NCBI RefSeq assembly: GCF_965638725.1
Contig: NC_134976.1
Span: 1 to 64,000 of the forward strand
Source: Aptenodytes patagonicus
Taxonomy: Eukaryota; Chordata; Aves; Sphenisciformes; Spheniscidae
DNA length: 64,000 nt
Direction of reading: 5' to 3'
In this document: positions 22,501 through 32,689 of the stretch, piece after piece
Numbering within the stretch: position 1 is the stretch's first letter
Layout: every line of letters starts with the position of its first letter
The notes under the pieces: model-generated
What the model was told of the DNA's origin: nothing
Databases searched by the model: none
The model's input: only the letters and a program-made list of their open reading frames with translations
Position numbers and translations under genes: made by a program

Positions 22501-25420
22501 GAGCCGGGGCGGTTTAGCCCGGAGAAAAGGAGGCCGAGGGGAGAGCCCCTCGCTCTCCGCCACGACCTGGCAGGAGGTTGCGACGAGGCGGGGGGTCGGG
22601 CCCTCGTCCCGAGCGAGGGGACGCGAGGAAACGGCCTCAAGTTGCGCCCGGGGAGGTTTAGGTGGGATAGCGGGAGAAATTCCTTCCCCAAAGGGTTGTC
22701 GAGCACCGGGACGGGCTGCCCGGGGCAGCGGTGGAGTCGCCGTCCCCGGAGGGGTTTAGAAGGCGCGTGGACGCGGCGCCGAGGGATGCGGTTTAGGGCT
22801 GGACTCCGGTCGTTTTCGGTTACGAGGGGACTCGATGAGCCTTAAGGTCTTTTCCGACCCAAACGATTCCCCCGTTCTCCAATTTCCCCCCATTCCCGGG
22901 CAGGAAAAGCAAATCGACCCCGCGGCAGAAAAGGCCAGCGAGGCGAGGGCAAGGCAGGCCCGGCACAAAAAACCGGCGGGGAGGGTCTCATCCCGGTTTC
23001 CTCACCTCTTCCACCTCCAGATCGATGCACCAGATGACTAAGTAATTCGCCGTCTCCTCGCAAACGAGGTGAGGGTTGTCGGAGAGATATTTCTGGCTGT
23101 CTCCCCAGCGCCGCAGCATCCCTTCAAAGCAGGGCAGCCCCAGTTAGCGGAGGAAGGTTTTGCGCCCGTTTAAAAAAAAAAAAACAACGGCCTCTAAACC
23201 TCGTCAGCAACATAAAAAGGAACAAAAAAAAAAAAAAAAGAGGGGTGGGGGGGGTGGCAGAGGGAGAGGGGACTCATCCGAGGTTAAATTAAACACACAC
23301 ACACCCACACACACCCCCCCCAAAATTGCGACTAACGAAGGCGACGCACGAAGCTTCGCCCGGGCCGGGCGAGCAGGCGAAAAAAAAAAACCAAAACCCC
23401 AAACAAATCACCAAAACCTCGCGGAAAAAGGCGTCAAATCGTCAATTCTTCACGCGGGCGAGCGACTTCCCAGCCGCTCCCGGCAGCGGAGGAGGAGGAG
23501 GAGGAGGAAGGGGGGGGGGGGTGTTCCCCAGCTCGATGGCCGCAGGGAGTGCCCCCCCCCCCCCCCAGCCCCAGGAAGGGGGTGCCGCCCCCCGAACGCC
23601 GCCCGCCGCTCACCGAAGTGTTTGATCTGCTTCTCATATCTCTCCACGAAGGTTTTGTGTTTCTTCTCTTTCTGTTCCTCCGTTTCTTCCTTCTCCTCCG
23701 GTTTGACGTTGAAGACGCTCTGGGGAGCGGAGGGACGTGAGCCGCCAGCCCAGCGACTCGGGGCCGGAGCGGGGGGGGGACACACACGCACGATACGGGG
23801 AGGGGCTCCCCCAAACCCACCTTGCTGAAGCGTCTTTGCTGAGGGTGTCCACGTTCCAGGGCATGTTCTTCTCCTTCTTCTTCAGCTCCTCCAGTTTGTT
23901 TTCCCAGCTCTTCTCTTCGTTCTTCAGCTGCTGGGCTTCGGCCTGGAGCTTCTCCAGCTCCCCTTCCCGCTCTCCGGATCCGACACCTCCAGCTCCTTCA
24001 TTTTCTTCTGGCACTCGGCGAGTTTCCGTTTGCATTCCCTGCATCCTTTATCCAGCTCTTCTTTTTCCTTCTGGAATTGCTCCATCCTCTCCACTCGAGC
24101 CTGAAGGCGAACAGGACGGCGGGAGAGACGGCGGGGACATCGTTAACTCTCTCCCGCGGCCCTTCCCGGCCTCGTTAGCCGCGCTGCGGGAACGCCCCAC
24201 GCGCTCTCCCGGATCCGTTATCCCTGTGGAATAGGGTGAAGCACGAGGAGCTGCTACGAGGGGAGACCAACGTCCCCAAAACACCCCGGTTTAGAGGAAA
24301 AACTCAAGCCCCTCCAGGCAGCTCCGGAGCGTTTTCTTGGAATCGGGAGGGAAGAGCTCGGGCAGCGGCTTCGTCCCTTCTCCCTGCCAAATCGGGACCG
24401 ACTCCGGGAATACCGCGGCTTCCGAGTCCCCGAGGATTCGGTCCGCTCCGGCTCCCGGAGAGCGCGGGGCCACGCAGTCGTGTGTGTGTGTGTGTGTCCC
24501 CGTCCCCCCCCAAGCCCCTCCCGAGCTGGAGAAACCCCCTGCGAGAAGCCGGGGGGGCCGGTTAGGGGAGCCCGGCCCCGTCCTTCCAGCCCCAGGCAGG
24601 GGACGGCGTCACCTCCCCCAGGGGGACACGGGGAGGGTCCGGGGAGGGGGGGGGAGGGCAGGGGACACGTGTGGGGCCAGGCCCTCGACTGTCCAGGCCC
24701 CAGAGGGGCCCAGGGGTCCCCCCGGCACCCTGAGGGGGCCGCCTGGGTGGGGGCTGTGCCCCCAGGGGAGCCCCCGGCCCGCTCCCCAGGGGAACGGGGA
24801 GCCCCCGAACATGGCGGGGGGGGGCTGGTTGCCATGGAAACAGGGGGGCCCAGGGGAAGGGGGGGGTGTCACAGGGAACTGGTCGCTATGAGGATGGGGG
24901 AGCCCCCCCCCCAGGGGTCCCTGCAGCCGGTCGCCATGGGAACAGGGGAGTTCCCCCCCACCCCGCCCCGGGGCCTGTCGCCATGGGAACGGGGGGAGCC
25001 CCCTCCTTCCCCATGGGGGTTCCTGCAGCCGGTCGCCGTGAGAACAGGGGAGCCCCCTCCCATGGGGGTCCTGGAGCCGATTGCCATGGGAACAGGGGAG
25101 CCCCCCCCCATGGGGGCCCCGGGGCCTGTCGCCCTGGGAACGGGGGGAACCCCCCTCCTTCCCCATGGGGGGGGGGTGTCCTTGGAGCTGGTTGCCATGG
25201 CAACGGGGGAAGGGGGCCGGGAATCCCGGGGCCCGTCGCCATGGGAACGGGCCTCCCGGGGAAGCCGGGCCCGGGGCGGGGCGGGGCGGGCGGGCTGGGT
25301 GCGCGGCCGCGGGCCGCACCTGGTGCCGCCATCGGAAGAGGCTGGCGGTGTCGATGTTGGGGTGAGTCTCGTCCTCATCGTCCGAGACCTCGATGTGGTC
25401 CACACGCTGTAGTCCACCAT
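19507..25420 (-). CDS. CDC37: HSP90 co-chaperone CDC37, frame broken by three 1-base losses
   Basis: CDC37 delivers client kinases to HSP90 in the cytosol. Coding exons (minus): 25320-25420, 23821-24100, 23614-23719, 23006-23121, 21190-21312, 20047-20229, 19774-19845, 19507-19656 (stop 19507-19509). With the lost bases allowed for, the product is about 377 residues against 378 in human. Visible landmarks are N-terminal [12 protein letters not shown] with the CK2-site Ser13, the coiled-coil [26 protein letters not shown], the client/HSP90-binding middle with [13 protein letters not shown] and [12 protein letters not shown], and C-terminal [16 protein letters not shown]. The acidic/basic tail differs from mammals. 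Frame breaks: one C missing (plus strand) at 25400-25401, one in the C run 23960-23963, and one at 23831. Each shortens a G run in gene sense by one, and each restores the expected family sequence if counted. Exons 3-8 are intact. Sequencing error is the likelier cause than pseudogenisation, given otherwise perfect conservation. Confidence 0.95.
20232..21030. repeat. GACCCCCATTTCCCC minisatellite in CDC37 intron
   Basis: Imperfect tandem units of about 13-26 bp (GACCCCCATTTCCCC, GACCCCCATTTGTCCCCCC) lie between CDC37 exons 21190-21312 and 20047-20229. They produce long Pro- or Gly-rich frames on both strands that are not genes. Confidence 0.92.
21545..21880 (+). mobile_element. CR1 LINE fragment in CDC37 intron
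   Basis: Begins within the RT region (TCGAGTGCACCCCAAGTTTG, equivalent to the CR1 phrase ECTLSKFADDT) with internal deletions. It ends at about 21875 with the CR1 tail GGTCTTTTCCAACCGAAAGG. It is heavily decayed and antisense to CDC37. Confidence 0.7.
21890..22885 (+). mobile_element. Two CR1 3' fragments; inverted twin of 1930-2925
   Basis: The first segment (about 21890-22395) ends GATGAGCTCCGAGGTCCCTT; the second (about 22400-22885) ends GAGCCTTAAGGTCTTTTCCG. Order, junction and most bases match the reverse complement of 1930-2925 in the TYK2 intron. Both segments are antisense to their host genes. Confidence 0.75.
23172..23330. repeat. Poly(A), G-rich and (CA)n simple repeats in CDC37 intron
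   Basis: A runs at 23172-23183 and 23224-23239, followed by GGGGTGGGG and an (AC)n block at 23293-23313. They lie in the intron between exons 23006-23121 and 23614-23719. Confidence 0.7.
24820..25255. repeat. GTCGCCATGGGAACAGGGGAG minisatellite in CDC37 intron 1
   Basis: Units of about 50-60 bp carry the core CGCCATGGGAACAGGGGAGC followed by CCCCTCCCATGGGGGTCC. About eight to ten imperfect copies precede CDC37 exon 1 on the plus strand. Each copy supplies an ATG and an NcoI-like CCATGG, which creates false open frames. Confidence 0.85.
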
Positions 25421-25680
25421 GGCGCGGCCGCCCCCGGGCCCGCCGCCGCCGGCCGCTTCTGGAACCCTCCAGCGCCCGCCCCGCCTACTTCCCCGCCTAC
25501 TTCCGCCCGCGACGTTCGCACTTCCGGACGCGCCGTCTATTTGCGCCCTTCCGGTTGCGCCCGCCTCCCTCCGCGCATGCGCGCGGCCCGCAAGGGACGC
25601 GCCAGCGCGGCCGCCTCGCCCGGCACAAAGATGGCGCGGGTTTTAAAGAGACACGCACGCCGGAAAAGGGCGGGGAGGGG
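25421..25680 (-). promoter_or_regulatory. CDC37: CDC37 CpG-island promoter with HSE, ETS, NRF1 and YY1 motifs
   Basis: A CpG-dense block immediately upstream of the CDC37 ATG. A heat-shock half-site pair TTCTGGAA is at 25457-25464. ETS-type CTTCCGG occurs near 25520 and 25549. A palindromic NRF1-like GCGCATGCGCGC is near 25574-25585, and a YY1-type AAGATGGCGC at 25628-25637. No TATA box is seen. The mix is typical of housekeeping promoters; the HSE fits an HSP90 co-chaperone. The block may also start transcripts on the plus strand, which I cannot confirm. Confidence 0.6.
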
Positions 25681-25839
25681 GGTGGGAGGGCAGGGCCTCC
25701 CCCCCCGCTCGACGCCTCAAGGCCTGGGGGGCCGGGAGCGCCCCCCCCCCTTCGATCCTCACGCAGGGTCTGCCCGGCTCCTGCGGCCAGGGAGGGTGGG
25801 CAGGGACCCATTGGCGGGCAGGCGCCGCATGGCTGGGGC

Positions 25840-27060
25840 CATGAGGACAGGGACACGGGGACAGAGGGATGTGGTGGCACAGGGACACGGGGACAGGGGG
25901 ACACGGGGACAGAGGGACGTGGTGGCACAGGGACACGGAGACAGAGGGACATGGGGGGATGTGGTGCCTTGGGGACAGAGGGACATGGTGGCACAGGGAC
26001 ACGGGGACAGAGGGACATGGGGGGATGTGGTGCCTTGGGGACAGAGGGACATGGTGGCACAGGGACACGGGGACAGAGGGACATGGAGGGACGTGGTGCC
26101 TTGGGGACAGAGGGACGTGGTGGCACAGGGACACGGGGACACCAGGACGTGGTGACACAGGGACATAGGGACAGAGGGACATGGGGGGGACACAGTGCCT
26201 TGGGGACAGAGGGACGTGGTGGCACAGGGACATGGGGGGACAGGGACATGGGGCCCTCAGGGACATGGGGGGACATGGCACCTTGGGGACAGAGGGATGT
26301 GGAGGGGACAGGGACATGGGGGGACGCGGTGCCTCGGGGACACAGGGACACGGGGACACCAGGACATGGGGACAGAGGGACATGGGGGACACGGTGCCTC
26401 AGGGACATGGGGACACCAGGATGTGGTGGCACAGGGACATGGGGGGACAGGGACATGGGGCCCTCAGGGACATGGGGGGACATGGCACCTTGGGACACAG
26501 GGATATGGGGGAGACAGGGACATGGGGACAGAGGGACATGGGGGGGACACGGTGCCTTGGGGACACAGGGACATAGTGGCACAGGGACATGGGGGGACAG
26601 GGACATGGGGCCCTCAGGGACATGGGGGACATGGCACCTTGGGGACAGAGGGACGTGGAGGGGACAGGGACATGGGGGGACATGGTGCCTCGGGGACACA
26701 GGGACACAGGGACACCAGGACATGGTGGCACAGGGACATGGGGGGACACGGGGGACAGGGACATGGGGTCCTCAGGGACATGGGGGGACGTGGTGCCTCG
26801 GGGACACAGGGACACGGGGGCACGGGGACATGGGGGCACGGGGATACGAGGGGACACGGTGCCTCGGGGACACAGGGACACGGGGGCACGGGGACATGGG
26901 GGCACGGGGATACGAGGGGACACGGTGCCTCGGGGACACAGGGACATGGGGACACAGGGACATGGGGGCACGGTGCCTTGGGGACACAGGGCCGTGGGGG
27001 GCACGGGGACATGGGGGGCACAGGGCCGGGGGGTGTTTGGGGACACGGGGACGCCGGTAC
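25840..27060. repeat. GGGACA minisatellite (GGGGACACAGGGACATGG)
   Basis: Long array of GGGACA-based hexamer units organised into higher-order blocks of about 70-75 bp (GACAGAGGGACATGG, then GGTGCCTTGGGGACA, then GGTGGCACAGGGACA). It sits between the CDC37 promoter and the PDE4A 5' region. Open frames of several hundred codons on both strands (Gly/Thr/Asp or Pro/Ser/Cys-rich) follow from the six-base period. Confidence 0.93.
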
Positions 27061-27279
27061 ACGGGGCACACCGTGCCAGGGTGTAAGGGCACGGCACTGG
27101 GGGGGGGACGCGGCGTGGGGTGGGTGGAGGCACCGGGGGGGGGGGGGGGACCGGGGGGGGGGGAGGGCCGGTACCGGGGGGGGGGGGCGGCACCGGGGAT
27201 GCCGGGGACACACCCCCACCCCCCCCTCCGGTGCCGGGGGGGGGACACGCGTGGGGCCGGTGCCCGGGGAGGGGGGGGG

Positions 27280-27446
27280 GGGAGCCGCTCCCGCCGCGTT
27301 TCCGCCGTCGCCGCCGCTGTCACCGGGCGCTCTCGGCGGCACCGGGGCCGGTACCGGGGCCGCCTCCGCCCCGCGCCGCCGCCGCCGCCGCCGTAAACAA
27401 AGGCAGGTGGATGCCGGGGAGCTCCGCGGCACCGGGAGCCGGCCAG
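27280..27446 (+). other. CpG-rich block with possible PDE4A upstream exon
   Basis: CGG-rich sequence (GCCGCCGCC at 27373-27391) followed by AAACAAAGGCAGGTGGATG and a good splice donor, CCAG then GTACGG, at 27446. It could be a first exon of an upstream PDE4A transcript because it faces the same way. The (GGGACC)n tract at 27447-27490 follows the donor. No coding similarity is recognised. Confidence 0.3.
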
Positions 27447-28875
27447 GTACGGGACCGGACCGGGACCGGGACCGGGACCGGGACCGGGCGGCCCCGGGGG
27501 CGGCCCCTTCCCCTGTCCCCGCCGCTGCCGGAGCCTCCTCACCCCCCCACCCCCCCGCCCCGGTGCTGCCCGGCACGGAGCATCCCTCCGGTACCCCCGG
27601 GGGAGCCCCGGCGCCGTGCGACGGCCGGGACCGGCGTGCGGCAGCGGCTGCAGCCCGGAGAAGCCGCGGGGGGCTGCGGGGCTGCGGGACCGGGGGCTCC
27701 GGGATTGCGGGACCCGGGATGCCGGGATACAGGACCGGAGGCTCCGGGGCTGCGTGGACCGGGGGCTCCGGGGCTCCGGAGATACGGGACCGGGGCTCCG
27801 GGGCTTGGGGCGGGGTGGAGGGGGGGGTGGGGTACGGGACCGGGGGATCCGGGGACTCCAGGGATGCTGGACCGGGAGCTCCGGGGCCGGGGGCTGCAGG
27901 ACCCCGGGACCGGGGGCTGGGGGGCTCCGGGGCTGCAGGATCGGGGACTCCGGGTCCCGGGGGTCCGGGGCTGCAGGATGGGGGGGGGGGGGGGAAGGTG
28001 TAGGGCCGGGGGACCCGGGGCTGGGGGGCTCCACGGCCGGGGGGGCCGCGGGACCAGGCACCAGCTGGTCGGGGTGCACCGAGCATGGGGGGGGGGGGGG
28101 GGGGGGGGCTCGGGCACGCGGGGAGCCGGTGCCGCAGGAGCCGGTAACGGCACCGGACCCCGGGCGGGCAGGACCCGTCGGCGACCCTGGTGCCCCCGAA
28201 CTGCTGCACCCCCGGCACCAGCCGGGGTGGCGCCGGACCCCCAATTCCCCCGGGGACCCTGCTCGGGCCAGACCCCCCCCCCCAATCCCCTGGGAATGCT
28301 GCTCGGCCGCGGGGTCCCACCGGGACGAGTCCGGGGGCTGCCAAGGCCTCCCCTCCCGGGGAAGCCAGACCCACCACCGGGTTTTGCCAGCAGCGAGCAC
28401 CCATGGGTGGCATCCCCGGCACCCCGCCAAAGCCCCTTCCCACCTGAGGAGGGGTCCCTCGGCTGATCCCGAAATCCCGTGGGACGCCCAGGCCCGGCGG
28501 GGTCCCCGTTCCCGCGGTTTCTCTTCCCCCATGGCCCTCGCGTCATGCCACGCGGCGTCACCGGGCCTCGCGCGCCCGGTGGTGATACCCCCCCCCCCCA
28601 TGGGGCTCCCCTGCCAGCCGGGTGAGCAGCGGGGTCCCCGTGCGGGATGGGGGGGGGGGTCCCCCATTTCTCACCCCCACCCTGGGGGGACCCCTGGGGC
28701 GGCTGGGGATGGGGCTCGGGGTCACCGGGGTGGCGGTGCCGGTGGGGGTCCTGGCAGGGGGGACAGGGTGGCGGGGTCCCCAGCGGGGGCTGGGGACACA
28801 CACACACACACGAGGCTGTGCCCCCCCCAAGTGGGTCCCAGCCCCCCCCCCCCCCCCCCCCGCCGCTGCCAGCGT

Positions 28876-28918
28876 CGATGAATTAATTAATTCAGAAAAT
28901 AACTCCCGAATCTGGCGC
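28876..28918. other. AT-rich island in extreme G/C surroundings
   Basis: The block contains ATGAATTAATTAATTCAG and AAAATAACTCCCGAAT inside more than a kilobase of nearly pure G/C. It includes TAATTAATT, a homeodomain-type core. Survival of A/T here suggests a conserved element, or simply unique sequence between repeats. Confidence 0.4.
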
Positions 28919-29214
28919 AGGCTGCGGGGGGGAGGGGGGGCAGCGCCCGCCGGGGGGGAGGGGGGGGTCCTGCCGCCCCCGCAGCCGCCCCGAGGAGGAT
29001 GGGGGAGAGATGGGGGTGGGGGGGTCCCCCGAAAGCCCACAGCAGGGTGCTTGGCACTGGGGGGTCCCGGTGGCCCCCCCCCCCCCCCCCATTGCTCAGC
29101 TCGCCCCTTGGCCACCCGCATCAACCGCCTGGACCCCCCCCCCCCGCCCCACCCCAGGCCTGGCGCTGCCGGGGTTGGGGGGGCACCAGGCAGCCGCACG
29201 CGGGGGGGCGGCCA

Positions 29215-29460
29215 GCAGCGATGCCGGTGCCGGGGAGAGGGATGCTGCTGGGAGCGATGCCGGTGCTGCGGGAAGGGATGCCGGCGTTGGGGGGAGGCGA
29301 TGCCGAAGGGATGCCGGTGCCGGCGGCGATGCCGATGCCGTGGGAAACGCCACCGGTGCCGGGAGCGATGCCGGTGCTGCGGGAAGGGATGTCGGTGCCA
29401 AGGGAAGCGATGCTGATGCCGGGGGAAGCGATGCGCGGCCAACGATGCCGGGGGGCGCGA
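29215..29460. repeat. GATGCCGGTGCTGGGGGAAG tandem repeat
   Basis: Around a dozen imperfect units of 18-24 bp, each starting GCGATGCCGG or GGATGCCGG, lie 5' of the recognised PDE4A exon. Confidence 0.8.
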
Positions 29461-29879
29461 TGCCGGGGTTTCCTTGGCAACCTTTGCCAGGAGGAGCCGG
29501 GGGGTCCCCGGGGTGGGAGCCGGGGCTGCCGGGAGCTGCCGCGGAGCAGCTCACCCACCGGCACGGACCCCTCCCGGACCCCCGGCACCGGTGCGTGGAG
29601 GCACGGGGGGGGGGGGGTGTGTCTGTGCCAACCGGGGGCTCCGGTTGTGCCGCGGCTGCAACGAGCGTGTCAGGGCTCAGCCTGGCTCCCCAGGGACCCC
29701 TGGTCCTGGCACGGGCCGGGCTGCCAGGGATGCTGGGGGGGGGGGTGCCGGGGGTCTCCCCGCTCCCCCCTCACCCTCGGCTCTCACCCGCAGGCGCCGC
29801 AGCCCCCCGGGACGTGGCGGGGTCCCCCCGTGCCCCCCGCATGGCCCCGCACCCTGAGCCCCGGCACCAGGCGGGCACA

Positions 29880-31021
29880 TGAGGAAGAGCCGGAGCGACC
29901 TGGCCGGGCCCGAGGAGCAGGTGAGGCGGCGCCGAGGGGGGCACCGGGGGAGTCCGGGGGGGGCACCGGGGCGGGGATGGGGTCCCCATGGGAGCATGTA
30001 TGGGGGGGCTGGGGGGTCCCCTCCATACCCCGGCCCTGGGGACCCACAGCAGAGGGTGAGGGGCTCCTGCCTGGGTGCCGTGCTGTGCCGTGCTGCGCCG
30101 TGCCGTGCCAATCCATGCTATGCCGTGCTGTGCCATGCCATGTGGTGTGAGGTTCCCTGGCCGTGCCGTGCTGTGCCGTGCCATGCCGTGCTGTGCCATA
30201 CCGTATCATGCCATGGTGTGCCATGCCACGCCATGTGGTGTGAGGCTCCCTGGCCGTGCCGTGCTGTGACGTGCCGTGCCGTGCCATGCCGTGCTGTGCC
30301 ATACCGTATCATGCCATGGTGTGCCATGCCACGCCATGTGGTGTGAGGCTCACTCTCCATGTGATGCCACGCCATGTGGTGCCGTGCCGTGCCGTGCCAT
30401 GCCGTGCCGTGCTGTGATGTTCTGTGCCGTGCCAATCCATACCACGCCATGCTGTGCCATGCCATGCCATGTGGCGTGAGGCTCCTTGGCTGTGCTGTGC
30501 CACACCGTGGGGTGCCATGCCGTGCTGTGCCGTGCTGTGCCGTGCTGTGCCAATCCACGCCATGCCGTGCCGTGCCGTGCCGTGCCGTGCCAAGCCATGT
30601 CGTGTGCATTGCTGGCCGCGCAATGCGACGCCGTGTGGCGCCATGCTGTGCCGTGCCATGCTGTGCCATGCTGTGCCGTGCCGTGTGGTGTGAGGCTCGC
30701 TCGCCGCGTGGTGCCATGCCGTGCCGTGCCGTGCCGTACCGTGTCGCGCCACACCACCCCGTCTGACGTGCCCCCGTCCCTTCCTCGCAGCCCCCGCCGG
30801 AGACACTGGATCCCGGGTGCTGGAGCCGCTCCCCCCCTCCCCGGGGATGCTGGGTGCCGACCTGTGCCACGGGCGCCGCCGTCTCTCCGCCAGCCTCCAG
30901 GTGCCCCCCTGGAAGCCCCCGGAGCGACCGCGCTCACGGAGCCCGCCGGCCTCCCGCGCCCCACCACGCTGCCCCTCCGCATCCCGCCGCGCATCGCCAT
31001 CACCCACCCCGAGCCCCCCAG
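29880..31021 (+). CDS. PDE4A: PDE4A long-isoform N-terminal exons (partial gene)
   Basis: cAMP-specific 3',5'-phosphodiesterase 4A; only the isoform-specific N-terminus is here. Exon 29880-29921 encodes MRKSRSDLAGPEEQ and ends with CAG/GTGAGG; it parallels the MKRSRS- or MKKSRS-type starts of PDE4A8 and PDE4B1. Exon 30791-31021 (acceptor CTCGCAG, donor AG/GTAGGG) encodes MLGADLCHGRRRLSASLQ and RPTTLP-LRIPPRIAIT, matching PDE4A forms with MLGADL and RPTTLPL.IPPRI.IT. These two pieces are in different frames. One base seems missing in the C7 run at about 30830-30836 and another at about 30935. The UCR1, UCR2 and catalytic exons (FEAENG onward) are absent before the gap at 34175. Orientation and position next to CDC37 match human. 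The upstream promoter is not identified. Confidence 0.8.
30066..30770. repeat. GTGCC pentamer array with longer higher-order units
   Basis: The core is (GTGCC/GTGCT/ATGCC)n, with inserted spacers such as GTGGTGTGAGGCTCCCTGG giving blocks of about 110-120 bp. It lies in the PDE4A intron between 29921 and 30791. Because five is not a multiple of three, all frames cycle through the same pentamer and stay open on both strands; these frames are artefacts. Confidence 0.93.
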
Positions 31022-31224
31022 GTAGGGACGGGGTTGGGGGGGGGGACACGCGGCATGAGGCTGATCCCGTCACCGCGGCGTCAGGGCTCCTGGTGGCATC
31101 GGAGATTCCCCCTCCAGGCACTAATCCGGGGGGATGCGCTGGCCCCGGCTGGGGGGCGATGCCGGTGACCCCCTGCCAGAGCCGGGACGTGTCACCGGGT
31201 AGGGGGTCCTGCTGGGGTGGCCAG

Positions 31225-31800
31225 GGTGGGGATGGGGACAGGGTGGGGACATGGCCTGGGGTGGGGACAGTGTCCAGGATGGGGACGATGCCAGGGATGG
31301 GGATGGTGTCCGGGATGGGGACGTCGCCTGGGACAGGGACAGTGACCAGGACAGGGACAGTGCCTTGGATGGGGACAGCAATCAGGATGGGGACAGTGTC
31401 AGGGACGCAGATGTGGCCCGGGATGGGGACGTTGTCCGGGACGGGGACATTGTCCGGGACGGGGACATTGCCTGGGACCACGACAGTGCCCGGGACGGGG
31501 ACGGTGCCCGGGACGGGGACGGTGCCCAGGATGGGGACATTGCCCAGGACAGGGCCAGTTTCTGGGATGGGGACAGTGTCTGGGATGGGGACATGGCCTC
31601 GGATTGGGACAGCGTCCGGGTAAGGGACATTCCCTGGGACCAGGACGGTGCCCGGGATGGGGACATGGCCTGGGATGGGGACGATGCCGGGGATGGGGAT
31701 GTGGCCCAGGAGAGGGACATCGTCCTCGATGGGGACGTCACCTGGGACCGGGCCAGTGTCCGGGACGGGGGACGGCGCCCAGGACGAGGACGGTGCCCCC
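31225..31800. repeat. GGGATGGGGACAGTGTCC minisatellite
   Basis: About 30 imperfect 18-bp units (GGGATGGGGACAGTGTCC and variants). The 18-bp period keeps every frame open. It lies in the PDE4A intron downstream of exon 30791-31021. Confidence 0.92.
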
Positions 31801-32689
31801 ACGGGTGACACCGGCGCCGGCCCCGCCGCGGCCGTGGCACCAGCCCCCTCGCCGACACGGCGCTGCCAAGAGTGGCCGGATCCTGCGTCCCCGCTCCCCT
31901 GCTCCCCACCGCGAGCCCCCCAAAAAGGCCACCCACCCCCGCCCCCCCCCCCCCCCCCAATTCCACCCACCCTTTAATTACGGCTGCCGGATCCCACCGT
32001 GCAGGCCACCGCCAGTGCCAGCCCCCGGCGCGGTGAAGCTCCAACCAGTGCCGGCGGCCGTGGCGAGGAGATGGGAGCGCGGTGACCTGGCTGGGGGGGG
32101 GGGGGGGGGGAAGGGGGGGGCCAGATCCGTCCCCGGTGCGGCGGCGGTGCCGGTAGCCTGCGGCATGCCACCAGCCCTCCCTCGCTGCAATGAATCATCC
32201 GCCGAATTTTCCAGGGTGTGTTCCTGCCCGGATCCCCATTTCCCATCCCGCATCCCCAAAATTCCCGGCTGCCGGCGGTTTTGCTGGGGCGGGGCGGGAT
32301 ATTGGGGTCCCCCGTGCCCCGGCTGCTCTCTTGGGTGGGTGACATTAATGGGGGACATTTTGGGGGGGGGGAATCTGCTCAGTCTCAGCGGGATGAAGGC
32401 AGCTGCCTTCACGCCTGCCCGCACCCCCCCGATGCCGATGGGGTCCACGGTAAAACCAGAGCCGCCGGCAGCTGGAAGTTGGGGGGGGTCACATCAGAGC
32501 CCCCCCCCCCCCAGCTTTGTGCCAGGGCTGGGGCTGGGGTGGGGGGACACAGCCCCCCCCCTCCCCCCCGATGATGGGGGCAGGGGGAACAGCTCGGGGG
32601 TGTGGGGTGGGAGGTGTCGGGGGGCACCGGGCAGGCGTGGGGACCCCCCCGGTGTCCCCTCAGTAGGGTGGGGTGCTCGCTGGGGACCC
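31801..32689. other. Non-repetitive PDE4A intron segment with AT-bearing islands
   Basis: Mostly unique G/C-rich DNA between two minisatellites. It includes islands of more mixed composition at 31968-31990 (CCTTTAATTACGG) and 32185-32290 (GCAATGAATCATCC through AATTTTCCAGG). No PDE4A exon is recognised. Confidence 0.45.

Larger units (their letters stand above)
27447..29879. other. Gene-free, G/C-homopolymer-rich stretch upstream of PDE4A exon
   Basis: I recognise no exon. Content: GGGACCGGGGGCTCC-type repeat at about 27680-27990; G runs of 15-20 at about 27970 and 28087-28108; (CA)n at 28797-28811; C runs at 28842-28861 and 29078-29090; a GATGCCGG-type repeat at 29215-29460; and an AT-rich island at 28876-28918. 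Long frames on both strands are compositional. Confidence 0.5.

Noticed and set aside
25393..28003. Frames of 400-670 codons (GTEGHGGTGTRG type)
   Set aside because: Direct translation of the GGGACA hexamer array; both strands are open, with no splice or domain support.
30066..30770. Cys-rich frames (CRAVPCHAV) resembling knottin or keratin-associated proteins
   Set aside because: The GTGCC pentamer cycles through all frames, so every frame gives the same Cys/Ala/Val peptide; no promoter or signal peptide.
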